A stretch of 64,000 nucleotides of DNA. Origin: Deltaproteobacteria bacterium (GTDB lineage Bacteria; Desulfobacterota; Syntrophia; Syntrophales; UBA6807). This document shows, one piece after another, positions 8,955-17,366 of the stretch. The notes under the pieces were generated by a model. That model ran no database searches and was not told the origin of the DNA. It saw nothing but the letters and a program-made list of their open reading frames with translations. The stretch spans positions 1 to 64,000 of the forward strand of contig JAFGQS010000144.1 of assembly GCA_016935565.1 (NCBI GenBank), given 5' to 3'. Positions within the stretch are counted from its first letter, which is position 1, and each line of letters begins with the position of its first letter. Position numbers and translations under genes: made by a program.

Positions 8955-10547
8955 ATGGATAAGGAACTTGAACATAATTTAATCAGTCGAGTGGCAATGG
9001 GTGATATCTTCAGACGAAGAGCTCGAAGTACACCTGACAGGACGGCAATTGTTGAAAAGAGAAATGGTGAAAAGATTCGTCTGACCTATAAGGAGTTGAA
9101 CGATCAGATCAATCGCTTCGCCAGGGGAATTCGGGGTCTCGGATTACAAAAAGGTGATCGAGTGGCGGCGTTGTGCCTGAATTCGTATGAGTATGTTATT
9201 ACCGGTCTCGGACTTGCAAAAGGTGGATTTGTGTGGGTGCCGTTGAATCCGGGAGTCAGCCCGAAAGATGTTGCGTGGATGATTAATGATTCGAATGCAC
9301 AGGTCCTTGTTGTCGATGATCAGTTGACACCGATTGTTTCACAGATCAAGGACGACATCAAAAACGTCAAGCGCTTTATATCGATACCGGTTCCAAAGAA
9401 GACCGAATCTGAACCCTTTGTTGATTTTCATGATTTCCTCACGGAGCAGTCAGCAGAAGAGGTCGAGGATGTCATTATTAATGATCGTGATCCATGGGAG
9501 ATTCTTTATACGAGCGGGACGACGGCGGATCCGAAGGGGGTTGTCACATCGCACCTGGCGACGTTTATCATGTCTCTCACCAACCTGATAGAACTTGAAA
9601 TACCATCTGAATTTAATAACTTGTTGCTTATGCCGTTCTTCCACTGCGCAGAACAGACGTTTACGTTCAGCTGTTTCCATTCCGGGTCTAAGAACGTGGT
9701 CATGCGTGCATTCGATCCGAAGGGTGTGCTGGAGGCGATCCAGGAAGAGGGGATTGCATTTACCATTCTCCTTCCCATGATGTGGCGGGCGCTCCTCGAC
9801 CATCCTGAGTTTGATAATTATAACCTCTCCTCCTTGAAGAAATGTATGTACGCCATGACGCCGATGGACCCCGTAACGCTGCAGGAATGTGTCAGGCGAT
9901 TCGGCGATGCCGGATTTGTTCTGGGAACGGGGCAGACCGAGTGCTGGCCTTCAACTAATTTCTTCAAACCCATGTGGCAGTTGATGAAGAGAGGGAACTA
10001 TTGGGGTGAGTCGGGCCTCACACTGGACACCGCGGTCATGGATGAAAACGGTAATCTGTTGCCACCGGGTGAGATAGGAGAAATCGTGTGGCGAGCTCCG
10101 TCGGTGATGCTTGAGTATGCCAACAATCCTGAGGCAACGGAAGAGTCCCGGCGGTTTGGCTGGCATCATTCCGGTGACCTGGGAACGTTTGATGAGGATG
10201 GCCTGCTCATGTTCGTTGACAGGAAGAAAGACGTGATCAAGACAGGGGGAGAAAATGTCGCCTCTATCAAAGTGGAGCGGCTTCTCCTCGGCAATCCCGG
10301 CGTCGAAGCCGCAGCGGTAGTGGGACTGCCCCATGACAGGTGGATTGAAGCCGTGACGGCATTTATCGTTCCTAAAAAAGATGCCGTAATGACGGAAGAC
10401 GACGTGATGGCCTTTTGCAAGGAGGGGTTAGCAACGTTTGAGATTCCCAAAAAAGTCGTGTTTGTCGATGATCTTCCCAAAACGACGACGGGAAAGCTGG
10501 AAAAGTACAAACTGAGGAAACAGTATCAGGATCTCTTTAGAACGTAA
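8955..10547 (+). CDS. AMP-forming acyl-CoA synthetase
   Basis: A 530-residue ANL-superfamily ligase that activates a carboxylic acid to its CoA thioester with ATP. The phosphate-binding loop is LYTSGTTADPKGV (184-196); GQTE, HSGDLG and DRKKDVIKTGGENV mark the A5, A7 and A8 motifs, and the catalytic lysine is in TTTGKLEK near residue 514. Length is normal for the family. GGAGG precedes the ATG. It is the first gene after the sigma54 promoter, consistent with the entry step of a catabolic pathway for an exogenous acid. The acid cannot be read from the sequence; the downstream dehydrogenase points to a branched short-chain acid such as isovalerate. Confidence 0.93.
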   Translation: MDKELEHNLISRVAMGDIFRRRARSTPDRTAIVEKRNGEKIRLTYKELNDQINRFARGIRGLGLQKGDRVAALCLNSYEYVITGLGLAKGGFVWVPLNPGVSPKDVAWMINDSNAQVLVVDDQLTPIVSQIKDDIKNVKRFISIPVPKKTESEPFVDFHDFLTEQSAEEVEDVIINDRDPWEILYTSGTTADPKGVVTSHLATFIMSLTNLIELEIPSEFNNLLLMPFFHCAEQTFTFSCFHSGSKNVVMRAFDPKGVLEAIQEEGIAFTILLPMMWRALLDHPEFDNYNLSSLKKCMYAMTPMDPVTLQECVRRFGDAGFVLGTGQTECWPSTNFFKPMWQLMKRGNYWGESGLTLDTAVMDENGNLLPPGEIGEIVWRAPSVMLEYANNPEATEESRRFGWHHSGDLGTFDEDGLLMFVDRKKDVIKTGGENVASIKVERLLLGNPGVEAAAVVGLPHDRWIEAVTAFIVPKKDAVMTEDDVMAFCKEGLATFEIPKKVVFVDDLPKTTTGKLEKYKLRKQYQDLFRT

Positions 10548-10586
10548 TAGTTTTTTGTGCCCCTTTGCAGGTTCTTTCAACCCTTG

Positions 10587-10614
10587 GTGTCGGGGGGGGG
10601 TTCCCCCTCGACAC
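10587..10614 (+). promoter_or_regulatory. Very stable GC hairpin between ligase and BKACE genes
   Basis: GTGTCG (10587-10592) pairs with CGACAC (10609-10614), and inside it the G run up to 10600 pairs with CCCCC (10603-10607). There is no U run after it, so it is more likely an mRNA processing or stability barrier or an attenuator than a classic terminator. The nine-G run is an unusual feature in this genome segment. Confidence 0.6.
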
Positions 10615-10700
10615 GTGTGTGTGGCTCATATGAGGCAGAACGCTGTGGACGAGAAACGGGTCAAACCAAAAAAGACAACCCAGGAAAGGATGTTACCGAT

Positions 10701-11627
10701 ATGAAGGATAAAGCAGTAGTGACGGCGGCCATTACCGGGAGTATTCACACACCGGGAATGACCCCGTATTTACCCATAACGCCTCAGGAGATAGCCGATG
10801 AGGCGGTACGGGCCTACGAGGCGGGAGCCGCGGTGGCCCATATTCATGTTCGCAATCCGGAGACGGGCCAGCCGATTTCGGATGTGGAGCTGTTCAGACA
10901 GGTGGTGACGAAGGTGAAAGAACGGTGCGACATGGTACTGTGCCTGACCAGTGGCGGCGGGCTCGGCATGACGGCGGAGCAGCGGCTGCTGCCCATTTCG
11001 ACATTCAAGCCTGAGCTGGGCTCGTTCAATGCCGGGTCGGTGAATTTTGCCCTGTTCCACGCCCTCGAGCGGTACAAGGAGTTCAAATTTGAATGGGAGG
11101 CGCAGTACCTGGGCTTCACGGAGGATTTTATTTTTCCGAACACCTTTAAGACGATGAAGCAGTTTTCGCGGATTTTCGGTGAGAACGATACGAAGCCGGA
11201 GTTTGAGGTGTACGATTCGGGAATGATCAACAACGTGGCATTTTTGATCAGCCGGGGCTACGTGAAGACGCCGGTGTATATTCAGTTTGTCATGGGAGTC
11301 CTGGGGGGTATTACCCCGAGTTCGAAGAATCTGTTGAACCTGGTTGAATATGCGAAGGAATTGATTGGTGATTTTGAGTTTTCCGTGTGTGTTGCCGGCC
11401 GTGATCAATTTGCCATGTGCACGCAGGCGTTGCTTCTGGGAGGCAATGTTCGTGTGGGCCTGGAGGACAATCTCTATGTGGAGAAGGGGGTCATGGCAAA
11501 GAGCAACGCGGAGCAGGTGGCGAAGATCATCCGGATTGCCCGGGAGCTGGGCGTCGAGCCTGCAACACCTGACGAGGCACGGCAGATCCTCGGTCTGAAG
11601 GGGCTGGATAAAGTGAATTTCTCATGA
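10701..11627 (+). CDS. BKACE-family beta-keto acid cleavage enzyme (DUF849)
   Basis: A 308-residue TIM-barrel protein of the 3-keto-5-aminohexanoate cleavage enzyme family. Characterised members condense a beta-keto acid with acetyl-CoA and split it into acetoacetate and a new acyl-CoA. The metal-binding HIHVRNPETG motif gives H47 and H49, and the GLEDN segment near residue 253 likely carries the third ligand. An upstream in-frame ATG at 10557 would add 48 residues unlike the family and run through the GC hairpin, so the ATG at 10701 (AAAGGA about ten bases before) is used. Base composition is clearly more GC-rich than in the dehydrogenase that follows. A decayed paralogue lies at 23217-23348. 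The keto-acid substrate is unknown. Confidence 0.9.
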   Translation: MKDKAVVTAAITGSIHTPGMTPYLPITPQEIADEAVRAYEAGAAVAHIHVRNPETGQPISDVELFRQVVTKVKERCDMVLCLTSGGGLGMTAEQRLLPISTFKPELGSFNAGSVNFALFHALERYKEFKFEWEAQYLGFTEDFIFPNTFKTMKQFSRIFGENDTKPEFEVYDSGMINNVAFLISRGYVKTPVYIQFVMGVLGGITPSSKNLLNLVEYAKELIGDFEFSVCVAGRDQFAMCTQALLLGGNVRVGLEDNLYVEKGVMAKSNAEQVAKIIRIARELGVEPATPDEARQILGLKGLDKVNFS

Positions 11628-11666
11628 GATTTTTACAACGGGAATGAATGACAAAAGGAGGAAATA

Positions 11667-12827
11667 ATGGATTTCACCCTGAGTGATCAACACAGGATGT
11701 TACAGGACAGTGTTCGGAGATTTGCCGAAAAAGAAATCTGGCCGATTGCCGAAGAGATCGATGAAAAAGATGAGTGGCCCGAGGGAATGTGGCAAAAACT
11801 GGGTGAACTGGGCGTTATGGGGATTACTGCTGATGTTGAGTATGGCGGCGCAGGGGCGGACCTGTTGTCCGCCATCCTCGTTCTTCAGGAGTTGTCAAAG
11901 GCGAGTCCGTCCGTTGCCCTTTCCTGGGGTGCCCATGCGAATCTCTGTGTCAACAATTTGAACCGTAACGCAAATACGACACAGAAGGAGACGTATCTTC
12001 CCCCGCTGTGCTTGGGTGAACACATCGGAGCTCTGGGACTGACAGAGCCCGATGCGGGGTCAGATGCCGTCAATATCCAGACTGTGGCGGTAAGGGATGG
12101 AGATCGTTATATTGTCAATGGGACGAAGATGTTTATAACGAACGGTTCGGTGGCGAACACTATTGTGCTCTATACAAAGACGGACAAAGAAAAAAAGGCC
12201 CGTGGTATTACGGCTTTCATCCTGGATACGGCATTCCCGGGATTTTCAGTTTCGAAAAAGTTAAAAAAGTATGGCCACAGAGGCTCTCCGACGGCTGAAC
12301 TGATTCTTGAAGACTGTGTCATTCCTGCGGAGAATGTACTCGGAGAAGAAAATAAGGGAATCGACGTGTTAATGTCGGGGTTAGACGTCGAACGTGCCTT
12401 TTATGCCGGTGAATCTCTCGGAATTGCAGAAGCCTGCCTCGCATTGTCTCTGAAGTACGCCCGTGAGAGGGTTCAGTTTGGAAAACCGATTGGGTCATTT
12501 CAGTTGGTACAGGCAAAATTGGCCGATATGTACACACAGATCGAGGCGGGGAGAATGCTCTGTTACCGGGCTGCAATCATGGCCGATGCCGCGGAAAGAG
12601 GCGGCAAGGGAGCAGAGATCCACAAACTTTCTTCGGCGTCGATACTCTACAATGGTGAAATGGCCGTGAGGGTTGCCGATCAGGCGGTCCAGATCCATGG
12701 AGGGTACGGATACATGCTCGAATATCCGGTTCAGCGGTTTTTACGGGATGCCAAATTAATAGAGATTGGTGCAGGAACATCGGAAATCAGGCGTCTGATT
12801 ATAGCGAGGGAATTAATGGGAGCATAG
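11667..12827 (+). CDS. Acyl-CoA dehydrogenase, isovaleryl-CoA dehydrogenase type
   Basis: A 386-residue FAD enzyme that makes the 2,3-double bond in an acyl-CoA. GLTEPDAGSD (124-133) and FITNG are family signatures. In most family members the catalytic glutamate sits in a YEGT segment near the C-terminus; here that segment is IGAGTSEIRR, with no glutamate. Instead LMSGLDVER carries E242, which matches the catalytic position of isovaleryl-CoA dehydrogenases. This argues for a 3-methyl-branched substrate such as isovaleryl-CoA giving 3-methylcrotonyl-CoA. A strong AAAGGAGG precedes the ATG. The following MaoC gene and the BKACE gene before it have the same order as in the decayed block at 23.2-24.1 kb. 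Confidence 0.92.
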   Translation: MDFTLSDQHRMLQDSVRRFAEKEIWPIAEEIDEKDEWPEGMWQKLGELGVMGITADVEYGGAGADLLSAILVLQELSKASPSVALSWGAHANLCVNNLNRNANTTQKETYLPPLCLGEHIGALGLTEPDAGSDAVNIQTVAVRDGDRYIVNGTKMFITNGSVANTIVLYTKTDKEKKARGITAFILDTAFPGFSVSKKLKKYGHRGSPTAELILEDCVIPAENVLGEENKGIDVLMSGLDVERAFYAGESLGIAEACLALSLKYARERVQFGKPIGSFQLVQAKLADMYTQIEAGRMLCYRAAIMADAAERGGKGAEIHKLSSASILYNGEMAVRVADQAVQIHGGYGYMLEYPVQRFLRDAKLIEIGAGTSEIRRLIIARELMGA

Positions 12828-12896
12828 TATCCCCCCCCATGCACGATGCAAGGCAGCAAATCAATATGGTGAGGCGAATGAAAAAGGAGTGATGCA

Positions 12897-13367
12897 ATGG
12901 GGAAAGATTACGAATATCTCGATGACTATACGGTCGGTGAAAAAATGCTGTCACCTGCACGGACAATTACCGAGGCGGACATCGTCAATTTTGCGGGATT
13001 CACCGGAGATTGGCATCCCCTTCATACCGATGTGGTCTACGCGTCCACGACACCCTTTAAAGAGAGGATTACCCATGGAATGATCACCCTGAATATCGGT
13101 ATGGCGCTGCCATTTCGTTTGGGACCCTATTCCAGTTACCTGCCGAAGTCCTTTATCGCCTTCTACGGAATGGACAAGGTTCGTTTTATCGCGCCGACCA
13201 GGATCGGAGACACCATACATTGTGAAGTTGAAGTCGTTGAAATTAAGGATAAAAATAAGAAAAGAGGTGTGCTGACAACACGGCAATCTGTCAAAAACCA
13301 GAATGGGGAACTACTGGTTACATATATTATCAGGGTGTTATGCGGGAAAAGACCCGAGTCTTTATAA
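12897..13367 (+). CDS. MaoC-like (R)-specific enoyl-CoA hydratase
   Basis: A 156-residue hotdog-fold protein. TGDWHPLH provides the D-x4-H catalytic pair (D38 and H43) of (R)-hydratases, and the ARTITEADIVNFAG start is typical of the MaoC family. It would add water to a 2-enoyl-CoA. AAGGAG lies just before the ATG. It is about 70 percent identical by eye to the protein at 23615-24079, so the two are duplicates. The conserved YLPKSFIAFYGMD segment is present in both. It probably acts in the same pathway as the dehydrogenase upstream. Confidence 0.9.
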   Translation: MGKDYEYLDDYTVGEKMLSPARTITEADIVNFAGFTGDWHPLHTDVVYASTTPFKERITHGMITLNIGMALPFRLGPYSSYLPKSFIAFYGMDKVRFIAPTRIGDTIHCEVEVVEIKDKNKKRGVLTTRQSVKNQNGELLVTYIIRVLCGKRPESL

Positions 13368-13425
13368 CTGAAAAAGAGGTCATAATAACCATTATAACGT
13401 AAAAAATGAAAATGGAGATTCTGCT

Positions 13426-13536
13426 GTGAAAGAACTAAAAATTGAAGAGATTGTCATGAAGGCGAGAATGGGAAACAAACGTGTGGTAAAACGGTATGAG
13501 CAAATATCCTTGTTAGACATTCAGGAAGATGGATAA
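13426..13536 (+). CDS. Small ORF, 36 residues
   Basis: A GTG at 13426 has GGAG eight bases upstream and opens 36 codons ending in TAA at 13534. The product is lysine-rich and helix-prone (starts MKELKIEEIVMKARMG). It fills the gap between the MaoC and first thiolase genes without overlapping either, and the thiolase has its own AAGGAGGTG. I know of no family. It could be a real small protein of the operon or an incidental reading frame. Confidence 0.35.
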   Translation: MKELKIEEIVMKARMGNKRVVKRYEQISLLDIQEDG

Positions 13537-13560
13537 CGAGTACTATAAGGAGGTGTCTGT

Positions 13561-14697
13561 ATGCGAAGGGTAGCCATAGCTTCGATGGCACAAAGTTCCG
13601 GGGGTGAGTCGAGAGACAGCTTGATGGATTTCACATTCCGTGTGGCGAAGGAAGCTCTCGACAAGGCCGGGATGACAAGAGACGAAGTCGGCTGTATTAT
13701 GATTGGTTCCTCTGACATTTTTCATAGCGGCTTGTCGTGTTCCAATTCGTTTGATTGGGACGGTACCGGGGCCTTTTTGAAGGAGGGTTCACGGGCGGAA
13801 GAATCGATTTTCGCTTTTATTTACGCCTGTATGCGTATCATGTCAGGTCAGTTCGACACGGTGTTAGTGACATCACTGGTCAAGGGGTCGGAGAATCCGG
13901 ACAACGATGCGTGCACCAGCTTCTTCGCCGATCCCTTTTATCTGCGTCCCGTAGGCATGAATGAAACCACGGCGGCGGCCATGCAGATGAGAGAGTATAT
14001 GTGGCGTTATAGCATTACGGAGGAGCAATGTGCCAAGGTGGTGGAGAAAAATCTCGGTAATGCCCTCTACAATCCGTATGCCCACATCAAGAAGAAGGTG
14101 ACCATTGACGACGTTCTCAGTTCACCGACCATCAGTGATCCCTTGAAGGTCCTGGAATGTGCCCCGAAATCCGATGGTGTCGTGTCCGTGCTTCTGGCAT
14201 CGGAGGAGAAAGTGGGTGAGCTGACGAACCGGCCGGTCTGGTTAAAAGGGTATGGATGTTCCATTGATCATTTTTATCCCGGGGACAGAGACTTGCTGGA
14301 CGGTGAGTTAAAAACAGCGGCAGCGGCGGCGTACAAGATGGCCGGCATCACTGACCCGAAAAAAGAAATCGATGTTGCGGAAATCTGCGAGCCCTATGCA
14401 TTTCAGGAGCTTCTCTGGTGTGAACAGTTGGGTTTGTGCGGTGAAGGTGAAGGGGGCACGCTCATCGACAGCGGCGTGACCCGAATGAACGGAACCCTGC
14501 CGGTCAATCCATCTGGTGGTGTCCTGGCCATGAATCCCTATGTCTCGAGAGGTCTGTACCGCATTGTTGAGGCAGCCCTGCAGATTCGCGGGAGAGCAGG
14601 AGAGCACCAAGTAGATAAAGACGTCAAAACGGCGTTGGCACATGGGACCCAGGGATTTGCCGGGCAATGTCATTCGGTCGTTATTTTAGAAGGTTAG
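13561..14697 (+). CDS. Thiolase-like subunit lacking the nucleophilic cysteine
   Basis: A 378-residue SCP2/thiolase-fold protein. Aligned with the next gene, the position of the active cysteine (VETCGSTG there) is R78 in GSRAEES, and the region that normally has a catalytic HD reads EICEPYAF. The fold elements are kept (NPYAHIK, CAPKSDG, PVNPSGGVLAMNPY, AHGTQG). This suggests a structural or substrate-binding partner of the adjacent thiolase rather than an independent enzyme. AAGGAGG precedes the ATG. Two thiolase-like and two DUF35 genes in a row suggest a hetero-oligomer like benzylsuccinate-pathway BbsAB, but with every subunit doubled. Confidence 0.85.
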   Translation: MRRVAIASMAQSSGGESRDSLMDFTFRVAKEALDKAGMTRDEVGCIMIGSSDIFHSGLSCSNSFDWDGTGAFLKEGSRAEESIFAFIYACMRIMSGQFDTVLVTSLVKGSENPDNDACTSFFADPFYLRPVGMNETTAAAMQMREYMWRYSITEEQCAKVVEKNLGNALYNPYAHIKKKVTIDDVLSSPTISDPLKVLECAPKSDGVVSVLLASEEKVGELTNRPVWLKGYGCSIDHFYPGDRDLLDGELKTAAAAAYKMAGITDPKKEIDVAEICEPYAFQELLWCEQLGLCGEGEGGTLIDSGVTRMNGTLPVNPSGGVLAMNPYVSRGLYRIVEAALQIRGRAGEHQVDKDVKTALAHGTQGFAGQCHSVVILEG

Positions 14698-14709
14698 GAG
14701 GGAGTGACG

Positions 14710-15876
14710 ATGGGTAAACCAGTAGCGATAATAGGAACGGGACAGACGAACCATGGGAGAAGACGGGACGTCAGTTATCCGGAGCTTGTGAGAGAGGCTG
14801 TGGTGGCAGCATTTGAAGATGCGGGAATTACGCCTCAGGATATCGATGGTGTTGTGTCGGGGACCATGCCGTCAATGATGGAAGGAATATCGTTGACCCA
14901 TTTTTATTTTGCCGATGCCCTGTGTCAGGTGGGAAAACCGATACTGAAGGTGGAAACCTGCGGAAGTACCGGGCAGTCGTTGGGTCACTGCGGCTACTAT
15001 TGGGTTGCCTCGGGGATGGGCGATATCGTGCTCGTTGTGGGCCATGAAAAGATGCACGAAGGAGACAGCCAGGCGACGATGACCACCGTCTTTGATCCTT
15101 TCTTCCAGCAGACGTTTGCTGCCGGAGCTCCGGGAATCTTCACGATGCAGTGCATGGAGTGGATGTACCGGTTTAATATTGATGAACAGAAAGCCCGGGA
15201 AGCTGCGGCGCTGGTGTCGGTGAGCAATCACGACAATGCCTTCGATAATCCTTACGCTCATATTAAGATACGGGTGACGGTCGATGACGTCAAGAGTGCA
15301 AAGGTTATCACCTACCCCGTTCGCCTTCTGGATGTATGTCCGAACTCAGATGGAGCCTGTGCCGTGATTTTCGCCTCCGAGGAGAAGGCGAAGAAAATAT
15401 GTAAGAAACCGGCCTGGATTAAGGGTATGGGGTTCCGCGGAGAAGAGTTTTTCTTCGGTGAAAGTGACAAGTCGGTTTGGCCGAGTGCAACGGAAGCGGC
15501 GAAAGAAGCGTACAATATGGCCGGCATTCGGGATCCTTTGAAGGAACTGGATGTCGCGGAGGTATACAATCCGTTTACGTATCAGGAAATGATTTTTTAT
15601 GAGTGTTTCGGATTCTGTCCTCGGGGAGAGGGTCCCGACTATGTGTTGAAAGGCACGTTCAAGAAGGGGGGCAAGCTTCCCTGTGATCCCTCGGGCGGTA
15701 CCTTGTGTACCAATCCTATCGGTGCGACGGGTCTCATACGGTTAGCTGAATCTGTGCTCCAAGTGACGGGCAAAGCAGGTGATCGCCAGGTTGAGGGTGC
15801 AAAGCTTGCCCTGTCCCACGCAATGGGGGGAACCGATCAGTTTAATGGTATTACTATTGTATCGTCTGAGCTGTAA
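14710..15876 (+). CDS. Thiolase (acyl-CoA C-acyltransferase), catalytic subunit candidate
   Basis: A 388-residue thiolase-fold enzyme that would split a 3-oxoacyl-CoA with CoA. The nucleophile is C84 in VETCGSTG. The later motifs are altered: the usual VHD region reads VYNPFTYQE, and the GHP segment reads TNPIGATG, with His replaced by Asn. These changes occur in the DUF35-associated group and may mean a changed substrate or mechanism. The ATG at 14710 with AGGAGG seven bases before is preferred over a GTG at 14704. It follows the cysteine-less paralogue by 12 bases, so the two are probably translated together. Confidence 0.88.
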   Translation: MGKPVAIIGTGQTNHGRRRDVSYPELVREAVVAAFEDAGITPQDIDGVVSGTMPSMMEGISLTHFYFADALCQVGKPILKVETCGSTGQSLGHCGYYWVASGMGDIVLVVGHEKMHEGDSQATMTTVFDPFFQQTFAAGAPGIFTMQCMEWMYRFNIDEQKAREAAALVSVSNHDNAFDNPYAHIKIRVTVDDVKSAKVITYPVRLLDVCPNSDGACAVIFASEEKAKKICKKPAWIKGMGFRGEEFFFGESDKSVWPSATEAAKEAYNMAGIRDPLKELDVAEVYNPFTYQEMIFYECFGFCPRGEGPDYVLKGTFKKGGKLPCDPSGGTLCTNPIGATGLIRLAESVLQVTGKAGDRQVEGAKLALSHAMGGTDQFNGITIVSSEL

Positions 15877-15921
15877 GAATGCCGTGACATAAAGCGATTG
15901 TACACGAAGGAGGATTGAATA

Positions 15922-16389
15922 ATGGCGAAAGAAGAACCGAGAGAATTCAAGGCTGAAGTGGTCGTTCCCTATGAGTTGGCGGTTGGCCGCACGTGGACCA
16001 CGTTCTACGATACCTTGAAGGAGGAAAAGATACTGGGAACAAAATGCAGGAAGTGCGGAAGGGTTTTTGTTCCCCCGAGGACATTCTGCCCGCGGTGTTT
16101 TGAAGAAATGGATGAATGGGTTGAGGTTGCGCAGGAAGGTGTTGTCGAGACCTGGGCCCTGATCAACATGCCGTTTTACGGGCAGCAACTCGAGATTCCT
16201 TTTGTATCGGCACAGATTCGTCTGGACGGCAGTGACACGGGATTCACTCACCGCATCGGGGGATTTGATCTTAAAGATTTTGAGACGGTACGGACGAGAG
16301 TAAAACTGGGCAGTCGCGTAAGGACCGTGTGGAGTAAGGAGAAGAAGGGGGGAATCCTTGATATTGACTACTTTGAGCCCGTGAAATGA
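15922..16389 (+). CDS. DUF35 zinc-ribbon/OB-fold protein, first copy
   Basis: A 155-residue protein with an N-terminal helix, a rubredoxin-like zinc ribbon (C42-x2-C45 and C56-x2-C59) and a C-terminal OB fold (about 65-150). Such proteins are obligate partners of thiolases, for example BbsA with BbsB and the archaeal acetoacetyl-CoA thiolase/HMG-CoA synthase complex, where they shape the CoA binding site. AAGGAGG precedes the ATG. It lies directly after the catalytic thiolase gene and before a second DUF35 gene. Confidence 0.9.
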   Translation: MAKEEPREFKAEVVVPYELAVGRTWTTFYDTLKEEKILGTKCRKCGRVFVPPRTFCPRCFEEMDEWVEVAQEGVVETWALINMPFYGQQLEIPFVSAQIRLDGSDTGFTHRIGGFDLKDFETVRTRVKLGSRVRTVWSKEKKGGILDIDYFEPVK

Positions 16390-16430
16390 TTTGTCGAGCG
16401 ATGCGATTACGGATAAGGGAGGACGATGAT

Positions 16431-16895
16431 ATGTCGAAAGAGTATCGAACCATACGGAACGACGTTTCGTTACCATATAGATGGTCGTTGGGCCCGGTAT
16501 GGACCCGATTTTTTGATGGATTAAAGGATGAAAAGATTTACGGCACGAAATGTACGCAGTGCTGCAAGGTCCTAGCTCCGGCAAGGCCATTTTGCCCCGG
16601 CTGCTTCGGGGCGATGACAGAGTGGATTGAGGTTGGCCAGGAAGGAACGGTGACGTCATGGACGCTCGTGAAAAACAGATATTACGGACAGATTAAGGAG
16701 CCGCCGTATATCATGGCGTTGATCCTGCTCGACGGGACCGATTGCGGTTTCAGCCACTTTATCGGTGGGATCGAGATGACTGATGTCGAAGAGGTCAAAA
16801 AGAAGGTAGCTGTCGGCACACGGGTAAGGGCAAAATGGAGTCAGGACAAAAACGCCACTATTTATGATATTGCCTATTTTGAACCTGTCGGTTAA
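16431..16895 (+). CDS. DUF35 zinc-ribbon/OB-fold protein, second copy
   Basis: A 154-residue paralogue of the previous gene, with zinc ligands C41-x2-C44 and C55-x2-C58 and the same OB-fold layout. The ATG at 16431 is chosen because AAGGGAGGA lies about seven bases upstream; an in-frame ATG at 16386 overlaps the previous gene's end and adds an unrelated tail. Having two DUF35 and two thiolase genes suggests that each thiolase subunit has its own partner. It is the last gene before the right repeat. Confidence 0.9.
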   Translation: MSKEYRTIRNDVSLPYRWSLGPVWTRFFDGLKDEKIYGTKCTQCCKVLAPARPFCPGCFGAMTEWIEVGQEGTVTSWTLVKNRYYGQIKEPPYIMALILLDGTDCGFSHFIGGIEMTDVEEVKKKVAVGTRVRAKWSQDKNATIYDIAYFEPVG

Positions 16896-16913
16896 AGTGT
16901 GTCAAGTCGGATA

Positions 16914-16948
16914 GTGCCGATATCCCCGTCATGCGGGAATGTTGGCAC
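16914..16948 (+). terminator. Two-level hairpin after the DUF35 genes
   Basis: GTGCC (16914-16918) pairs with GGCAC (16944-16948), and inside it CCCG pairs with CGGG around a five-base loop. It starts 19 bases after the last gene of the operon. There is no T run, so an intrinsic terminator is uncertain; it may mark the transcript end in another way. Confidence 0.35.
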
Positions 16949-17193
16949 CGTCTCATACGTGACAATCGTATGTCGTATCTGTCAGTCGGCAATGTATGTC
17001 ACTTTTCGAAACGAAGACATGATCTTGTATGGAGTTCATAGATGAGAATGGTAGACCTGAGAGTAATCGAAAAAAGTTTGAACCGCGGATTCTCTATGGC
17101 CTCCCTTTTTCTGTCCCTTAAATGCAGGCAAAGACGTGAGAATGACGACTCGTGGGTTGGTGCTGTTTCAAGGGACTTTAAAACGTCAAAGAG

Positions 17194-17260
17194 GGAGCTG
17201 GCTCATTGATTAACATTGTCAGCTATTATTGAGTTTTTACTTTTTCACGTCCGACGTTTT
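17194..17260. repeat. 67-bp direct repeat, right copy
   Basis: The counterpart of 6526-6592, 65 of 67 bases identical and in the same orientation. Here it lies in non-coding DNA between the DUF35 genes and the NUDIX gene. The 200 bases before it (from 16950) hold no supported gene. The sequence similarity stops abruptly on both sides. Confidence 0.92.
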
Positions 17261-17366
17261 CGAGAGCTTACGTTGTTGAAGCATGATTATTCCTTTGCGT
17301 GTATCAGCCTGATAGTAACCGCATATACTGCTGTAAGCACAATCACATAAAACATGGGGTTAACAG

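Noticed and set aside
10770..11408. 212-codon antisense frame over BKACE
   Set aside because: Shadow of a GC-rich gene; His/Arg/Leu-rich translation is typical of antisense reading.
15742..16659. 305-codon antisense frame over the thiolase and DUF35 genes
   Set aside because: No ribosome site, biased shadow composition, and three real genes with motifs lie on the other strand.
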